Below, piece by piece: positions 35,270 through 46,429 of a stretch of 64,000 nt of DNA. This DNA is from JASHPR01 sp963729365. Its GTDB lineage: Bacteria; Actinomycetota; Actinomycetes; Streptosporangiales; Streptosporangiaceae. Every line of letters begins with the position of its first letter. Positions within the stretch are counted from its first letter, which is position 1. Both the position numbers and the translations under genes were made by a program. The DNA lies in assembly GCA_963729365.1 (NCBI GenBank), contig CAVSNQ010000018.1, positions 1 to 64,000 on the forward strand, in the 5' to 3' direction. Under the pieces are notes generated by a model. The model made no database searches, was not told the DNA's origin, and was given only the letters and a program-made list of their open reading frames with translations.

Positions 35270-36781
35270 GTGGCCGGTAATGTCGGGCAGGTGACCGACG
35301 ACGACCGGGAGCAGTTGCCCGAGCAGATGCAGGTGCGCCTGGCCAAGCTCGACCGCATCCGCGCCGCTGGCGGCGACCCGTATCCGGTCGGGTTCCCCCG
35401 GACGGCGACGATCGCTGAGATCCGCGAGAAGTACGCCGACCTGAAGCCGGACACCGCGACCGGCCACGAGGTCGCCGTCACCGGGCGGGTCGTGCTGTCC
35501 CGCATCGGGGGCAAGCTCTGCTTCGCGACGATCAGGGACGGCACCGGTGACATCCAGGTCATGGTCTCGCTGGACCGGGTCGGCGAGCAGGGCCTGGCCG
35601 ACTGGAAGAGCGACGTTGACCTCGGCGACCACATCGGCGTCGAGGGCGAGGTGATCACCTCGCGCAGCGGGGAGTTGTCGGTGCTCGCGGATTCCTACGC
35701 GATCACGTCCAAGTCGCTGCGGCCCCTTCCGGACAAGCACGCCGGCCTGAGCGATCCCGAGGCGCGGGTCCGGCAGCGTTATCTCGACCTGATCATCAAC
35801 CCGGCCGCGCGCCGGATGGCCGAGCTGCGCGCGATCGTCACCAGATCACTGCGGGAGGAACTGCACGCGCGCGGCTTCCTCGAGGCGGAGACGCCGGTGC
35901 TGCAGGTCCTGCACGGCGGCGCGAACGCCCGCCCGTTCACCACCCGCAGCAACGCCTACGACATCGAGCTCTATCTCCGGATCGCGCTTGAGCTCTACCT
36001 GAAGCGGCTGGTGGTCGGGGGCATCGAGAAGGTCTACGAGATCGGCCGGATCTTCCGCAACGAGGGCGCGGACGCTACCCACAACCCCGAGTTCACGATG
36101 CTCGAGGCGTATGAAGCCTACGGGGACTACTGGACCATCGGAACGCTCACCAGGGAGCTGATCCAGGCGGCCGCGCTGGCCGCGTTCGGCAGCACGATCG
36201 TGCACCGGGCGGACGGCTCGGAACACGACATCGGCGGCGAGTGGCCGTCGGTCACCGTGCACGAGGCGGTCTCCCAGGCCCTCGGCGAAGAGGTCACCCC
36301 CGACACGAGCGAGAAGACGCTGCGCCAGCTGTCGGCGCGGGCCGGCGTGCACCAGGAACCGAACTGGAACCGGGGCCAGGTGCTGCTCGAGCTCTACGAG
36401 CACCTGGTCGAGGCGCGTACCCAGCTGCCGACCTTCTACCGTGACTTCCCGGTCGAGGTCTCGCCGCTCACGCGAGAGCACCGATCCGACCCGAGGCTCG
36501 CCGAGCGGTGGGACCTGGTCGCGTTCGGCGCCGAGATCGGTACCGGTTACTCCGAGCTCGTGGATCCGGTGCAGGAGCGCCGGCGGCTCACCGCGCAGTC
36601 GCTGCTGGCCGCGGGCGGTGACCCGGAGGCGATGCAGCTCGACGAGGACTTCCTCCGCGCGCTCGAGTACGGCATGCCGCCCAGCGGCGGGATGGGCATG
36701 GGCACCGACCGGCTGCTGATCATGTTCACCGGGGCCAGCATCAGGGAAACGATCCTGTTCCCGACCGTCCGGCCGGAATGA
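35270..36781 (+). CDS. lysS: Lysyl-tRNA synthetase, class II
   Basis: A 503-residue class II synthetase. An OB-fold anticodon domain (about residues 65-160) is followed by motif 1, motif 2 (YEIGRIFRNEGAD, about 257) and motif 3 (PPSGGMGMGTDRLLIMF, about 470). GTG 35,270 gives the full frame, while GTG 35,291 (MTDDDREQLPEQMQ) is as plausible; neither has a strong ribosome binding site. It supplies Lys-tRNA to translation and possibly to the DUF2156 protein upstream. Confidence 0.95.
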   Translation: MAGNVGQVTDDDREQLPEQMQVRLAKLDRIRAAGGDPYPVGFPRTATIAEIREKYADLKPDTATGHEVAVTGRVVLSRIGGKLCFATIRDGTGDIQVMVSLDRVGEQGLADWKSDVDLGDHIGVEGEVITSRSGELSVLADSYAITSKSLRPLPDKHAGLSDPEARVRQRYLDLIINPAARRMAELRAIVTRSLREELHARGFLEAETPVLQVLHGGANARPFTTRSNAYDIELYLRIALELYLKRLVVGGIEKVYEIGRIFRNEGADATHNPEFTMLEAYEAYGDYWTIGTLTRELIQAAALAAFGSTIVHRADGSEHDIGGEWPSVTVHEAVSQALGEEVTPDTSEKTLRQLSARAGVHQEPNWNRGQVLLELYEHLVEARTQLPTFYRDFPVEVSPLTREHRSDPRLAERWDLVAFGAEIGTGYSELVDPVQERRRLTAQSLLAAGGDPEAMQLDEDFLRALEYGMPPSGGMGMGTDRLLIMFTGASIRETILFPTVRPE

Positions 36782-36847
36782 GCAGGCCGAACGGCGCCAC
36801 CCGCCAGCCGGCCTTGGCGGCCACGGGCCGGTGATCCGTCGCCGGAC

Positions 36848-37897
36848 TCAGGCGACGATGCGGACCGCGCCCACGTACACGTCCCACATCACCGGCTGGA
36901 TCTGCACGGGCTGGCCGAAGGTGGGCGCGTCTATCATCATGCCGTTGCCGATGTACATGCCCACGTGGCTGATGTCGGCGAAGAAGAACACCAGGTCGCC
37001 CGGCTGGAGCTGGTTGCGGGAGATGTGCTCGCCCTCGTTCCACTGGTCGCCGGTGAAGTGCTGAAGGCTGATCCCGACCTGTGCGTAGGACCACATCACC
37101 AGGCCGGAGCAGTCGAAGTCGTCCGGCCCGGCACCGCCCCAGACGTACGGATCGCCGAGCCTGGTCAGCGCGGCCCTGAGGGCCTGCTCGCCGAGCGTGT
37201 TGCCGGTGACCCCGAGATCGGGGTAGTGACCCGTCTGGTCAAAGATCTGGAGGGCCTGGCTGAACGCGGAACTGTTCAGCACGTCCTCCTTGGCCTGGAT
37301 CTGGTTGACCTTCTTGGCCATCGCCGCGGTCAGCTGGGTCGCCTGGCTTTCCTCCTGGGCCGCGGTCTGCTTGGCCCGGCTGGCGGCGTCCTCGGCCGAC
37401 GCGAGCAGGCTCATCGTGCCGCCCTGCTGGTACTGCAGCTGAAGCATGATCGACGCGCGATTCAGGAACTCCTGCGGGTCCGGGGCCTGCAGCAGCTGGA
37501 TGGTCGGGTTGAAGCCGCCCGTCATGTACCCCTCGGCGGCGATCTCACCCACCTCCGCCTGCCCGGCGCCCAGCGCCTTCTGGTCACGCTGCGCCGTCTC
37601 GCCGGCGATCGCGGCCTCCGAGCGCGCCTCGGTCAGCTGGATCTTGAGCGCGTCGTACTGCTGGCTGAGGACATCGATCTGGTTGGATAGGGCGTTCGCC
37701 TCGGCCACCGTCGCCTTCAGGCTGGTGGGCGAGCCCACCGAATCGGCGCTGCCGATCCCGCTGGGCAGCGCGAAACTGGCCAGCGCCGCCGCGCTAGCCA
37801 GGATGCCGACGCGGCCCCACGCTCGCCGGGACCTCGCGTGGGCATGAGCCCCTCGTGAACCGGCCTGGCCGGATCGGCGATGGGGCAAGAACTCCAC
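36848..37897 (-). CDS. Secreted NlpC/P60 peptidoglycan hydrolase under riboswitch control
   Basis: A 349-residue protein. A signal peptide (WGRVGILASAAALASFALPSGIGSA) is followed by a coiled coil (about residues 58-245: NQIDVLSQQYDALKIQLTEARSEA) and an NlpC/P60 domain with catalytic Cys in DFDCSGLVMW (about 263) and His in SHVGMYIG (about 311). This is the RipA-like layout. Known: such enzymes cut D-Glu/mDAP bonds during division or growth. GTG 37,897 follows AGGAGA. The leader holds a c-di-AMP riboswitch, so expression should fall when c-di-AMP is high. Confidence 0.93.
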   Translation of the reverse strand: MEFLPHRRSGQAGSRGAHAHARSRRAWGRVGILASAAALASFALPSGIGSADSVGSPTSLKATVAEANALSNQIDVLSQQYDALKIQLTEARSEAAIAGETAQRDQKALGAGQAEVGEIAAEGYMTGGFNPTIQLLQAPDPQEFLNRASIMLQLQYQQGGTMSLLASAEDAASRAKQTAAQEESQATQLTAAMAKKVNQIQAKEDVLNSSAFSQALQIFDQTGHYPDLGVTGNTLGEQALRAALTRLGDPYVWGGAGPDDFDCSGLVMWSYAQVGISLQHFTGDQWNEGEHISRNQLQPGDLVFFFADISHVGMYIGNGMMIDAPTFGQPVQIQPVMWDVYVGAVRIVA

Positions 37898-37914
37898 GTG
37901 GAGTCTCCTCTCCT

Positions 37915-38072
37915 AGGCCGCCTACCGGGTTAGCTGACGGGTTCGGGCCGGAGGAGCCCTACGGCTGGGCACGGCCGCAGGAGCAGACCGTGACCGGTCG
38001 ATTCACCCCGGGGAGAGTGGGTCCCCGGCTCCCCGGAACACGTTTCCGCGTGCCAGGAACTCGGCGGGTCAT
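37915..38072 (-). ncRNA. ydaO/yuaA-type c-di-AMP riboswitch
   Basis: Read on the minus strand, the leader contains the conserved blocks of this class in order: CCGCCGAGTTCC, GGGGAGCCGGGGACCCA, GGGGTGAATCG, then CCCGAACCCGTCAGCTAACC and GGTAGGCGG. The gene start follows 18 bases later. Known: this riboswitch binds two c-di-AMP molecules, turns expression off, and in actinobacteria often controls cell-wall hydrolases. Confidence 0.93.
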
Positions 38073-38427
38073 GCGGCACACCCGGGCAGGGCAAGCCGCA
38101 AGATGGTGACAGCGATGCAGATTAATGTAAGTGGGGCAGGCGCACAGGTGAAACGACAAATTTTTAGCATCTGAGCGTGCCGTAAAGTACCCCCCCAAGG
38201 GACATCCGCACCCGCGGGATCAACCGGGACAGCTTGCGGGAAGCCTGCTCCGCATGCGACGCGCTCACATCCGTGATCGGCCCGTGATCGGCGCAAATAA
38301 CGAGCCTGGGCCAGAGTAGCGACGCAATGCGTACTTGTTCGGTAACGTTCTGTGGGTAAGGCGAATTAGCGGTCCGGGTGACGTTTACGATGCTCACCGA
38401 TGATGGCCGACGAGCGAAGGCGCGGGG
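38073..38427. other. Divergent control region upstream of the riboswitch and argA-like gene
   Basis: These 355 bases hold no gene I can support. The stretch around 38,105-38,170 is AT-richer than its surroundings (AATGTAAG, AAATTTTTAGC) and is the likely promoter area for the riboswitch transcript. A C7 run occurs at about 38,191-38,197. Confidence 0.45.
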
Positions 38428-38931
38428 ATGGAATACACGGTCAGGCCGGCTCGCACCAGTGACGTCCGTGCGATCCGCCGCCTGGTGGACGCCAACGTCG
38501 CGTCCGGGCGGCTGCTGGACAAGGCGACCGTCACGCTGTACGAGGACATTCAGGAGTTCCTGGTCGCGGGCCGGGTCCGCGACGGCCAGGTGACCGGCTG
38601 CGGCGCATTGCACGTCATGTGGGAAGACCTGGCCGAGATCCGCACGATCGCCGTGGACGAGAGCTGCCAGGGCGAGGGCGTCGGGCACCTGCTGGTGGAC
38701 GCGCTGCTCGCGAGAGCTCGCGACCTTGGCGTGAGCCGTGTCTTCGTGCTGACCTTCGCGGTGAAGTTCTTCGGTCGCCTCGGCTTCGAGGAGATCAGCG
38801 GGAAGGCCGCCTCCCCGGAGGTCTACGCCGAGCTGCTCCGCTCGTACGACGAGGGCGTGGCCGAGTTCCTGGACCTTGACCGGGTGAAGCCGAACACGTT
38901 GGGCAACACCCGGATGCTGCTCCGGCTCTGA
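38428..38931 (+). CDS. argA: Short-type amino-acid N-acetyltransferase (ArgA-like GNAT)
   Basis: A 167-residue GNAT protein with IRTIAVDESCQGEGVGHLLVDALL (acetyl-CoA loop, about residues 70-93) and FAVKFFGRLGFEEI (about 110-123). The ending, EFLDLDRVKPNTLGNTRMLLRL, matches the short single-domain ArgA seen in Mycobacterium (Rv2747 type). It would acetylate glutamate for arginine synthesis. No other arg gene is nearby, so the assignment rests on sequence alone. Confidence 0.8.
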   Translation: MEYTVRPARTSDVRAIRRLVDANVASGRLLDKATVTLYEDIQEFLVAGRVRDGQVTGCGALHVMWEDLAEIRTIAVDESCQGEGVGHLLVDALLARARDLGVSRVFVLTFAVKFFGRLGFEEISGKAASPEVYAELLRSYDEGVAEFLDLDRVKPNTLGNTRMLLRL

Positions 38932-38941
38932 ACGCCGCCGC

Positions 38942-41900
38942 TCAGACCAGCCGGAGCTGCCGGCCGGCGGCCCGGCTTGACCGCCGCGCCGCCTCCGATC
39001 GCTCGAGCAGCGCCGGGTCGATCGCGCCCAGGAATGGCGAAGGCCCGGTCTCGCGGGTCCGGCCGTGCCTGGTGCGCCGGCCGGCACAGGTCAGGTAGAG
39101 CCGCGCTCGCGCCCTGGTCATCCCGACGAACAGCAGCCGCCGCTCTTCAGCGAGGTCCTGGGCGGCCATGGCCCCCGGCCCGGGGATCCGCAGCGGAAGC
39201 AGGTCCTGTTCGCAACCGGCCAGGAACACCACGTCGAACTCCAGGCCCTTGGCGGCGTGCAAGGTCAGCAGCGTGACCGCGTCGGCCCGCGGGTCGAGGG
39301 CGTCGGTCTCGGCCCCCAGTGAGATCTCGGTGAGAAACCGCTCCAGGTCGCCGCCGCAGCGCCGGGCGAGCGGAGCGAGAACCTCGCCCGCGGCGCGCAC
39401 GTCCACCACCGCCGCCGGGTCGGCGGCCCTCGCGGCGAGGGTCCGCACGGCCCGGCGCAGCCGGTCAGCGACGGCCGTGCCCCCGCCGTCGCCCGGGCCA
39501 GCCAGGCGCATTTCCCTGACGATCCCGGGAACCCCGGTCCGGCGCTCGAGCAGGTCGTGTGAGCTCTTCTGGAACGGCAGCCCGGCGCGGACCAGGGCCT
39601 GGCCGAGCGGTTCGGCCTGGGCGTCGGTCCGGTAGAGCACGGCGATATCGGACAGGCCGAGGCCCTCATGCCCCGGTTCCCCGGCGCGGCCGGTGTCCAG
39701 CGAGTGGAAGGACGCCCCGCCCAGCACCCGCTCGATCTCGCGGACGATCCAGGCCGCCTCACCGCGTTCGTCGGCCGCCTCGTGGAAGCCGATTAAGGCG
39801 GTGGGCGGCCCCGGCGCCGCGGGCTGCAGGATCCGGCCGGGAACGAGGGAAGATGGCGCTATGGCCTGGAGTGCCCCGCTGACTATCGCCGGGCTGGACC
39901 GGTAGTTCCAGGTCAGCTGCTTGGTCAGCGCACCTGGGTAGTCGCGGCCGAAGCCGAGAGCCAGGCCAACGTCGGCGCCACGGAAGCCGTAGATGGCCTG
40001 ATCCGGATCACCGATCACGGTCAGTCCGCGGCCATCGCCGGCCAGCAGCCGCAGCAGCCGGTACTGGGCGGCGTCGATGTCCTGGTACTCATCGACGCTG
40101 ATCAGCGGCCAGCGCGCGCGCAGCGATCCGGCCACCGCGGGCTCGGCGGCCAGCAGCGCCACGGGCAGTTCGATGAGTCCGTCGAAGTCCACCAGGTCAC
40201 GGGCCGCGAGGGCCTTGATGAGCAGTTCCCGGCCAGGCTCGGCGGCCGCATCGGCCAGCAGCCGCCTGCCGTCCCGGGCTGATCCCGTGAGCTCGGTGGC
40301 GACCTCAAGGAGTGCCGCGTCGTCGGCCACGCGGAAGTCGGCGGCCAGGCCGGCCAACTCGTGGTACTCGCGCAGGATCATCAGGCCCAGCCCGTGGAAC
40401 GTGGTCACCGTGACGTCCGGCGAGTGCTGCGCGGCGGGATGCTGCGCGGCGGGATGCTGCGCGGCGGGATGCTGCGCGGCGGGGAGCATGGCGGCCAGCC
40501 GCGCACGCATCTCCTCGGCGGCGCGCCGGGTGAACGTGACCGCCAGGCACGACTGCGGGGCGGTAACGGAACTTGCCGCCTGACGGGCGATCCGGTGCGT
40601 CAGCGTGCGCGTCTTGCCGGTCCCCGGCCCGGCCACGATCATCAGCGGGCCTTCGGCCTCGGCCGCGGCCAGTTGATCCGGATCGAGACCAAGGCCTGAG
40701 CCGGTATCGGGCGATCGCCGCGCGGGCGAGGCTTTCTTCCGCTTTTTCTGGCCGGGCAAGCCGGGAAACCCTGATTGCTTTCCGGAAGGCGTTACTTGCT
40801 TTCCTGGCGGGCTGGCTAGGTCGAAGAGCGCGTCGGCTCCGTCAAGTTCTCCGGGACCGAACAAGGCGACGACGCCGTACTCGCCGTCGTACCCGGCCTC
40901 GCGCCGCACCTCGCCCCGGCGAAGCCGGGTCACGGCTTCCGCCAGCAGGCTGCCGCCCGCCCGGCGCAGGTCGTCGGCGCCGGTCTCGGTGAGGATGCCA
41001 ATCTCGGGTCCGAGTGCCGCGACGAGCCTGCCGACTTCGTGAATGACTTTCTTACTCTTCGGCCCGATCGCCATTATTTCCCCGACTATCTGGGGCAGTT
41101 GCACGAGGTTGGTGAATCCTGGCGCGCCCGGCGGCCGATAGCCCGCTGGCCGGTCGGCCAGCTCGGTGACCCGATGCAGCACGCCGATGGTGAGTGGCTT
41201 GCCGCACTCCGGGCAGGCTCCTTCGTGCTCCCTGCTCTGGGCAGGCTCAAAGCGCACGCCACATTTCCTGTGGCCGTCGAGGTGGTACTTGCCTTCTTCC
41301 GGATAGAACTCGATGGTGCCCGCCAGCCCGCCGCCGGTTCGCAGGGCATCCGCCATCGCGAAGTAATCCAGCGATGTGTCGAAGGTGGTGGCCTCGCGGG
41401 CGAGCATAGGCGGTGAATGCGCGTCCGAGTTGCTCACCAAGCGATAGCCATCTAGTGACGAGCACCTCCAGTTCATGGGGGGATCTGAGGACAACCCGGT
41501 CTCGATCGCGAATACTTCACCGGCCAGATCGCCGTAGCAGTCCGCCACGACATCGAAGCCCGATTTCGATCCGAGCACGGCGAACCAGGGGGTCCACGCG
41601 TGCGCCGGAACCAGGTAGCAGCCCGGCCCGCCCTCGAGCGTGATCTCGAGCAGATGGCGTGAGTCCAGGCCGAGAATCGGCCGGCCGTCAGACGCCAGGT
41701 TGCCGATCTTGGACAGGGCGCGGGTGATGCGGTCCGCCGCCTCGAATGTCGGCGCATAGAGAAGGTGGTGGACTTTCCTGGTCCGCTCGCCGCCACGGTA
41801 GATCGTGGATATCTCCGCGGAGAGCATGAACCGCACCTCCCCCGTGCAACTGGGCGGCGAGGTGCGCCGCAGCCGCTCTTCGGCCTCCTGGCCCAGCCGG

Positions 41901-42088
41901 AACAGCCCAGGCTCGGCCGGGATCAGGGACTCCCTCAGTTCATCCGCCCATCCCGGATGCGTGAAGTCGCCCGTGCCCACCACCGTGATTCCCTTGCGCC
42001 GCGCCCACCAGGCGAGATGCTCAAGATCGCAGTCTCTGCTGCAAGCGCGGGAGAATCTGGAGTGGATGTGCAGGTCGGCGTGAAACAT
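38942..42088 (-). CDS. Fusion protein: EndoQ-like PHP nuclease joined to UvrD/Rep-type helicase
   Basis: A 1,048-residue protein. Residues 1 to about 400 resemble endonuclease Q: metal site DLHIHSRFSRA, HPGW, SAEIS, HAWTPWF and SNSDAHSP, plus a Cys/His cluster (KCGVRF ... ACPECGK) for structural zinc. After a basic linker near 440-465, an SF1A helicase begins: AGPGTGKTRTLTHRI (Walker A, about 490), TFTRRAAEEMRAR, DEYQDIDAAQ (motif II, about 667), GDPDQAIYGFRGAD, NYRSS, LTLHAAKGLEFDVVF and GMTRARARLYL. Known: EndoQ nicks 5' of deaminated bases. Inferred: nick and unwind in one chain. A four-copy 15-base repeat encodes AAQHP units near 535-554. ATG 42,088 was chosen, since DLHIH directly follows; the frame is open to 42,214. 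Confidence 0.88.
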   Translation of the reverse strand: MFHADLHIHSRFSRACSRDCDLEHLAWWARRKGITVVGTGDFTHPGWADELRESLIPAEPGLFRLGQEAEERLRRTSPPSCTGEVRFMLSAEISTIYRGGERTRKVHHLLYAPTFEAADRITRALSKIGNLASDGRPILGLDSRHLLEITLEGGPGCYLVPAHAWTPWFAVLGSKSGFDVVADCYGDLAGEVFAIETGLSSDPPMNWRCSSLDGYRLVSNSDAHSPPMLAREATTFDTSLDYFAMADALRTGGGLAGTIEFYPEEGKYHLDGHRKCGVRFEPAQSREHEGACPECGKPLTIGVLHRVTELADRPAGYRPPGAPGFTNLVQLPQIVGEIMAIGPKSKKVIHEVGRLVAALGPEIGILTETGADDLRRAGGSLLAEAVTRLRRGEVRREAGYDGEYGVVALFGPGELDGADALFDLASPPGKQVTPSGKQSGFPGLPGQKKRKKASPARRSPDTGSGLGLDPDQLAAAEAEGPLMIVAGPGTGKTRTLTHRIARQAASSVTAPQSCLAVTFTRRAAEEMRARLAAMLPAAQHPAAQHPAAQHPAAQHSPDVTVTTFHGLGLMILREYHELAGLAADFRVADDAALLEVATELTGSARDGRRLLADAAAEPGRELLIKALAARDLVDFDGLIELPVALLAAEPAVAGSLRARWPLISVDEYQDIDAAQYRLLRLLAGDGRGLTVIGDPDQAIYGFRGADVGLALGFGRDYPGALTKQLTWNYRSSPAIVSGALQAIAPSSLVPGRILQPAAPGPPTALIGFHEAADERGEAAWIVREIERVLGGASFHSLDTGRAGEPGHEGLGLSDIAVLYRTDAQAEPLGQALVRAGLPFQKSSHDLLERRTGVPGIVREMRLAGPGDGGGTAVADRLRRAVRTLAARAADPAAVVDVRAAGEVLAPLARRCGGDLERFLTEISLGAETDALDPRADAVTLLTLHAAKGLEFDVVFLAGCEQDLLPLRIPGPGAMAAQDLAEERRLLFVGMTRARARLYLTCAGRRTRHGRTRETGPSPFLGAIDPALLERSEAARRSSRAAGRQLRLV
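40425..40484 (-). repeat. Four-copy 15-bp tandem repeat inside the helicase domain
   Basis: The unit TGCTGCGCGGCGGGA occurs four times in tandem (last base of the fourth differs). On the coding strand it gives Pro-Ala-Ala-Gln-His units between the RRAAEEMRARLAAM helix and the VTVTTFHGLGL strand of the helicase. In-frame copy-number change would only alter a loop length. Confidence 0.85.
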
Positions 42089-42393
42089 GCCCGTTGGTGT
42101 CCGCTCTCCCGTTATTGCCGGCCCGCGTGGCCGATCCGATACTGCCACGCGGGGCCGACAAGACGGCGGGGTTGCGGCAGTGCGGATCCCGGCCTTCGGA
42201 ATCATCGAGGTCATGAGGCCGCCTCGGGTGGGCCGACGGACGGGCGCCGGGCGCGATCGGAAAGAATGCCAATAAGACAGCCGTGCGTTAGTTGGGCTCG
42301 GTCGGCCCGAGGCGCCGGGCGTGCGGCCTTGATGGCGGCGAGCCCGGGCGCTATCTGGCCAAGATCGCGGCGGGCTGAAGGGAGGTGAGCCCG

Positions 42394-42612
42394 GTGCTCA
42401 GCGATCTGACTGTGCTTACGCCTCCGCTTCTCGTGTGCGCCGCATTCCTCATCGCGGTGGCCGCCTTCCTGCGGCATGAGATGGGAACATCTCGGAGGCG
42501 TCGCGATCGGGATCGGTCTGGCGATATTTCGGGGGACGGCACGATTCCGGATAGCGCGAGCCGCCAAGCGAGTGCGCACTCTGAAGATGCTGATGCATCT
42601 GGAGCCGATTGA
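42394..42612 (+). CDS. Putative small single-helix membrane protein
   Basis: A 72-residue frame starting at GTG 42,394, eight bases after GGGAGG (42,380-42,385). Residues about 8-28 (LTPPLLVCAAFLIAVAAFL) form one hydrophobic helix; the remainder is charged (RRRRDRDRSGD) and acidic at the end. No family is recognised. It could be a real small membrane protein or a chance frame. The good ribosome binding site and helix favour a gene, while the less biased codon use argues against it. Confidence 0.4.
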   Translation: MLSDLTVLTPPLLVCAAFLIAVAAFLRHEMGTSRRRRDRDRSGDISGDGTIPDSASRQASAHSEDADASGAD

Positions 42613-42716
42613 CGACGCCCGATCCCAGGCTGATTACGGAGAGTTACGACCATCTTCCGGATTGCCGTCACGCGGTCGCGATGTGGAACTCCGGCCACGA
42701 ATCCTTGTGACTTGAA

Positions 42717-42744
42717 TTGGCAAACGCAAGAGTTCTGGTATATG
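42717..42744 (+). promoter_or_regulatory. Candidate lsr2 promoter in AT-rich leader
   Basis: TTGGCA (42,717-42,722), a 16-base spacer and TATATG (42,739-42,744) lie in an unusually AT-rich stretch 50 bases before the lsr2 start. Known: Lsr2 binds AT-rich DNA, so the region could also be an autoregulatory site. Confidence 0.5.
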
Positions 42745-42792
42745 TTTTAGCAACTCCCTAATAGCTTGGCTCAGCAGAAAGGCTGGCTCCCC

Positions 42793-43116
42793 ATGGCGCA
42801 GAAGGTTCAGGTGCTGCTCGTCGACGATCTCGATGGGGGCGAGGCGTCCGAGACGGTATCGTTCAGCCTCGACGGCACCGCCTACGAGATCGACCTGAGT
42901 TCGGATAACGCGGGCAAGCTCCGCAAAGATTTTCAGTCTTACATCGACCACGCTCGTAAGGGCGGCGGTGGCGGCCGGCGTCGTCGCGCCAGAACCGGTC
43001 CGGGTCGTGAGCGGAGCGCGGAGATCAGGCAGTGGGCCAGGCAACGCGGACACAAGGTGAGCGAGCGCGGCCGCATTCCGGCGACGATCATCTCGGAGTA
43101 CGAGGCATCGCATTAG
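42793..43116 (+). CDS. lsr2: Nucleoid-associated xenogeneic silencer Lsr2
   Basis: A 107-residue Lsr2. The N-terminal dimerisation domain (about residues 1-58, VQVLLVDDLDGGEASETVSF) is followed by a Gly/Arg linker (GGGGGRRRRARTG) and a C-terminal domain with the AT-groove-binding RGR in SERGRIPATI (about 95). Known: Lsr2 bridges AT-rich DNA and silences acquired genes. The only AT-richer gene in this window is the unknown one at its left edge. Start at ATG 42,793. Confidence 0.96.
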   Translation: MAQKVQVLLVDDLDGGEASETVSFSLDGTAYEIDLSSDNAGKLRKDFQSYIDHARKGGGGGRRRRARTGPGRERSAEIRQWARQRGHKVSERGRIPATIISEYEASH

Positions 43117-43784
43117 GCGCCAGGCGCCGCGGCGAGCAGATGGCGCTCGATGCGTCCCCTCCCTCGGCGTTCGCGGTCATCCGGCTAGCCAGTCAGCCGT
43201 GGTTTAGCTCAGCCCGGATCGACGATCCGATATCCGGCAAACGCGCAATCGAGTAAGCGCAGTAGGAAATGCCAGCGGCGCATCATGCCGCGTTCGTGCG
43301 AACGCGGCGGGTGCGCCGCTGGCATGCGTTCGCGGGGATTCGCCGTTCGCGTAACGTTCCGGGCACTGTCGGCGGAAAACGTTTGCCGCCCGGCAGTGGC
43401 TCAAGCCCGTAACGTTCCATCGCGGGCCGGCGGGTGACCGCTGGCGGGCCAAATCTGCCCGCCAGGCCGCCGCGCCCGGCGGCTCACGCCGGGCCAGGGC
43501 CGCCGGGCCGCTCCGCCCGGCCGAGTCCCGAATCCGGCCGCTCCCGGAGGCTCCGGTTCCGAACCCGGCCGCCCTCCGGCGCACGCCCGGCGTTCGCTCG
43601 CGGCGTAGCGGGGAACACTGCCCGTCTAGCCTAGGTTTTATGGGATGAACGGCTTGCCGCCGGGGAACGTTTTACATGTGTGACACATTGCACGCAAGGC
43701 GTCGCCCGGCGCACCGGCTACCATGCGGAAGGAAGGGGCAGAATCTTGTGCTCCTCCCCGACCGCCCTGTGAGGGAGCGACGAG
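43117..43784. other. Long intergenic region between lsr2 and clpC
   Basis: There are 668 bases without a supported gene; frames here are short or lack start signals. It contains the strong cruciform-like hairpin at 43,269-43,325, then a very GC-rich stretch (43,420-43,610), and finally the clpC leader. A TTTACATGTGTGACACA segment near 43,670-43,686 is less GC-rich and may be part of the clpC promoter. No RNA gene could be recognised. Confidence 0.5.
43269..43325. terminator. Very strong two-tier hairpin after lsr2
   Basis: A perfect 14-bp outer stem (ATGCCAGCGGCGCA at 43,269-43,282 with 43,312-43,325) encloses a perfect 10-bp inner stem (GCCGCGTTCG at 43,287-43,296 with 43,299-43,308). There is no T-run. 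It may end lsr2 transcription, but it lies about 150 bases after the stop, so other roles are possible. Confidence 0.65.
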
Positions 43785-46349
<2,565 letters not shown>

Positions 46350-46380
46350 CGACCAGGCGGCCTGGCCAGCGCGTGCTGAA

Positions 46381-46420
46381 TCCGGGGCCCGGTCACCATC
46401 CCAGGTGACCGGGCCCCGGA
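46381..46420. terminator. Perfect 17-bp bidirectional terminator between clpC and mutY
   Basis: TCCGGGGCCCGGTCACC (46,381-46,397) pairs perfectly with 46,404-46,420, with loop ATCCCA. It is placed between the convergent clpC and mutY genes and is the longest perfect stem in the window. Confidence 0.88.
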
Positions 46421-46429
46421 CTCATTGCG

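Noticed and set aside
40425..40484. CRISPR-like array
   Set aside because: The 15-base units are directly tandem without spacers and are in frame in a helicase gene.
43199..43260. Possible tRNA (TGGTTTAGCTCAG near 43,199)
   Set aside because: The D-arm-like start is not followed by an anticodon arm, a T-arm or matching acceptor ends.
43204..43584. 126-residue minus-strand frame in the lsr2-clpC gap
   Set aside because: No ribosome binding site, Arg/Ala/Pro-rich, and it spans the palindromic hairpin.
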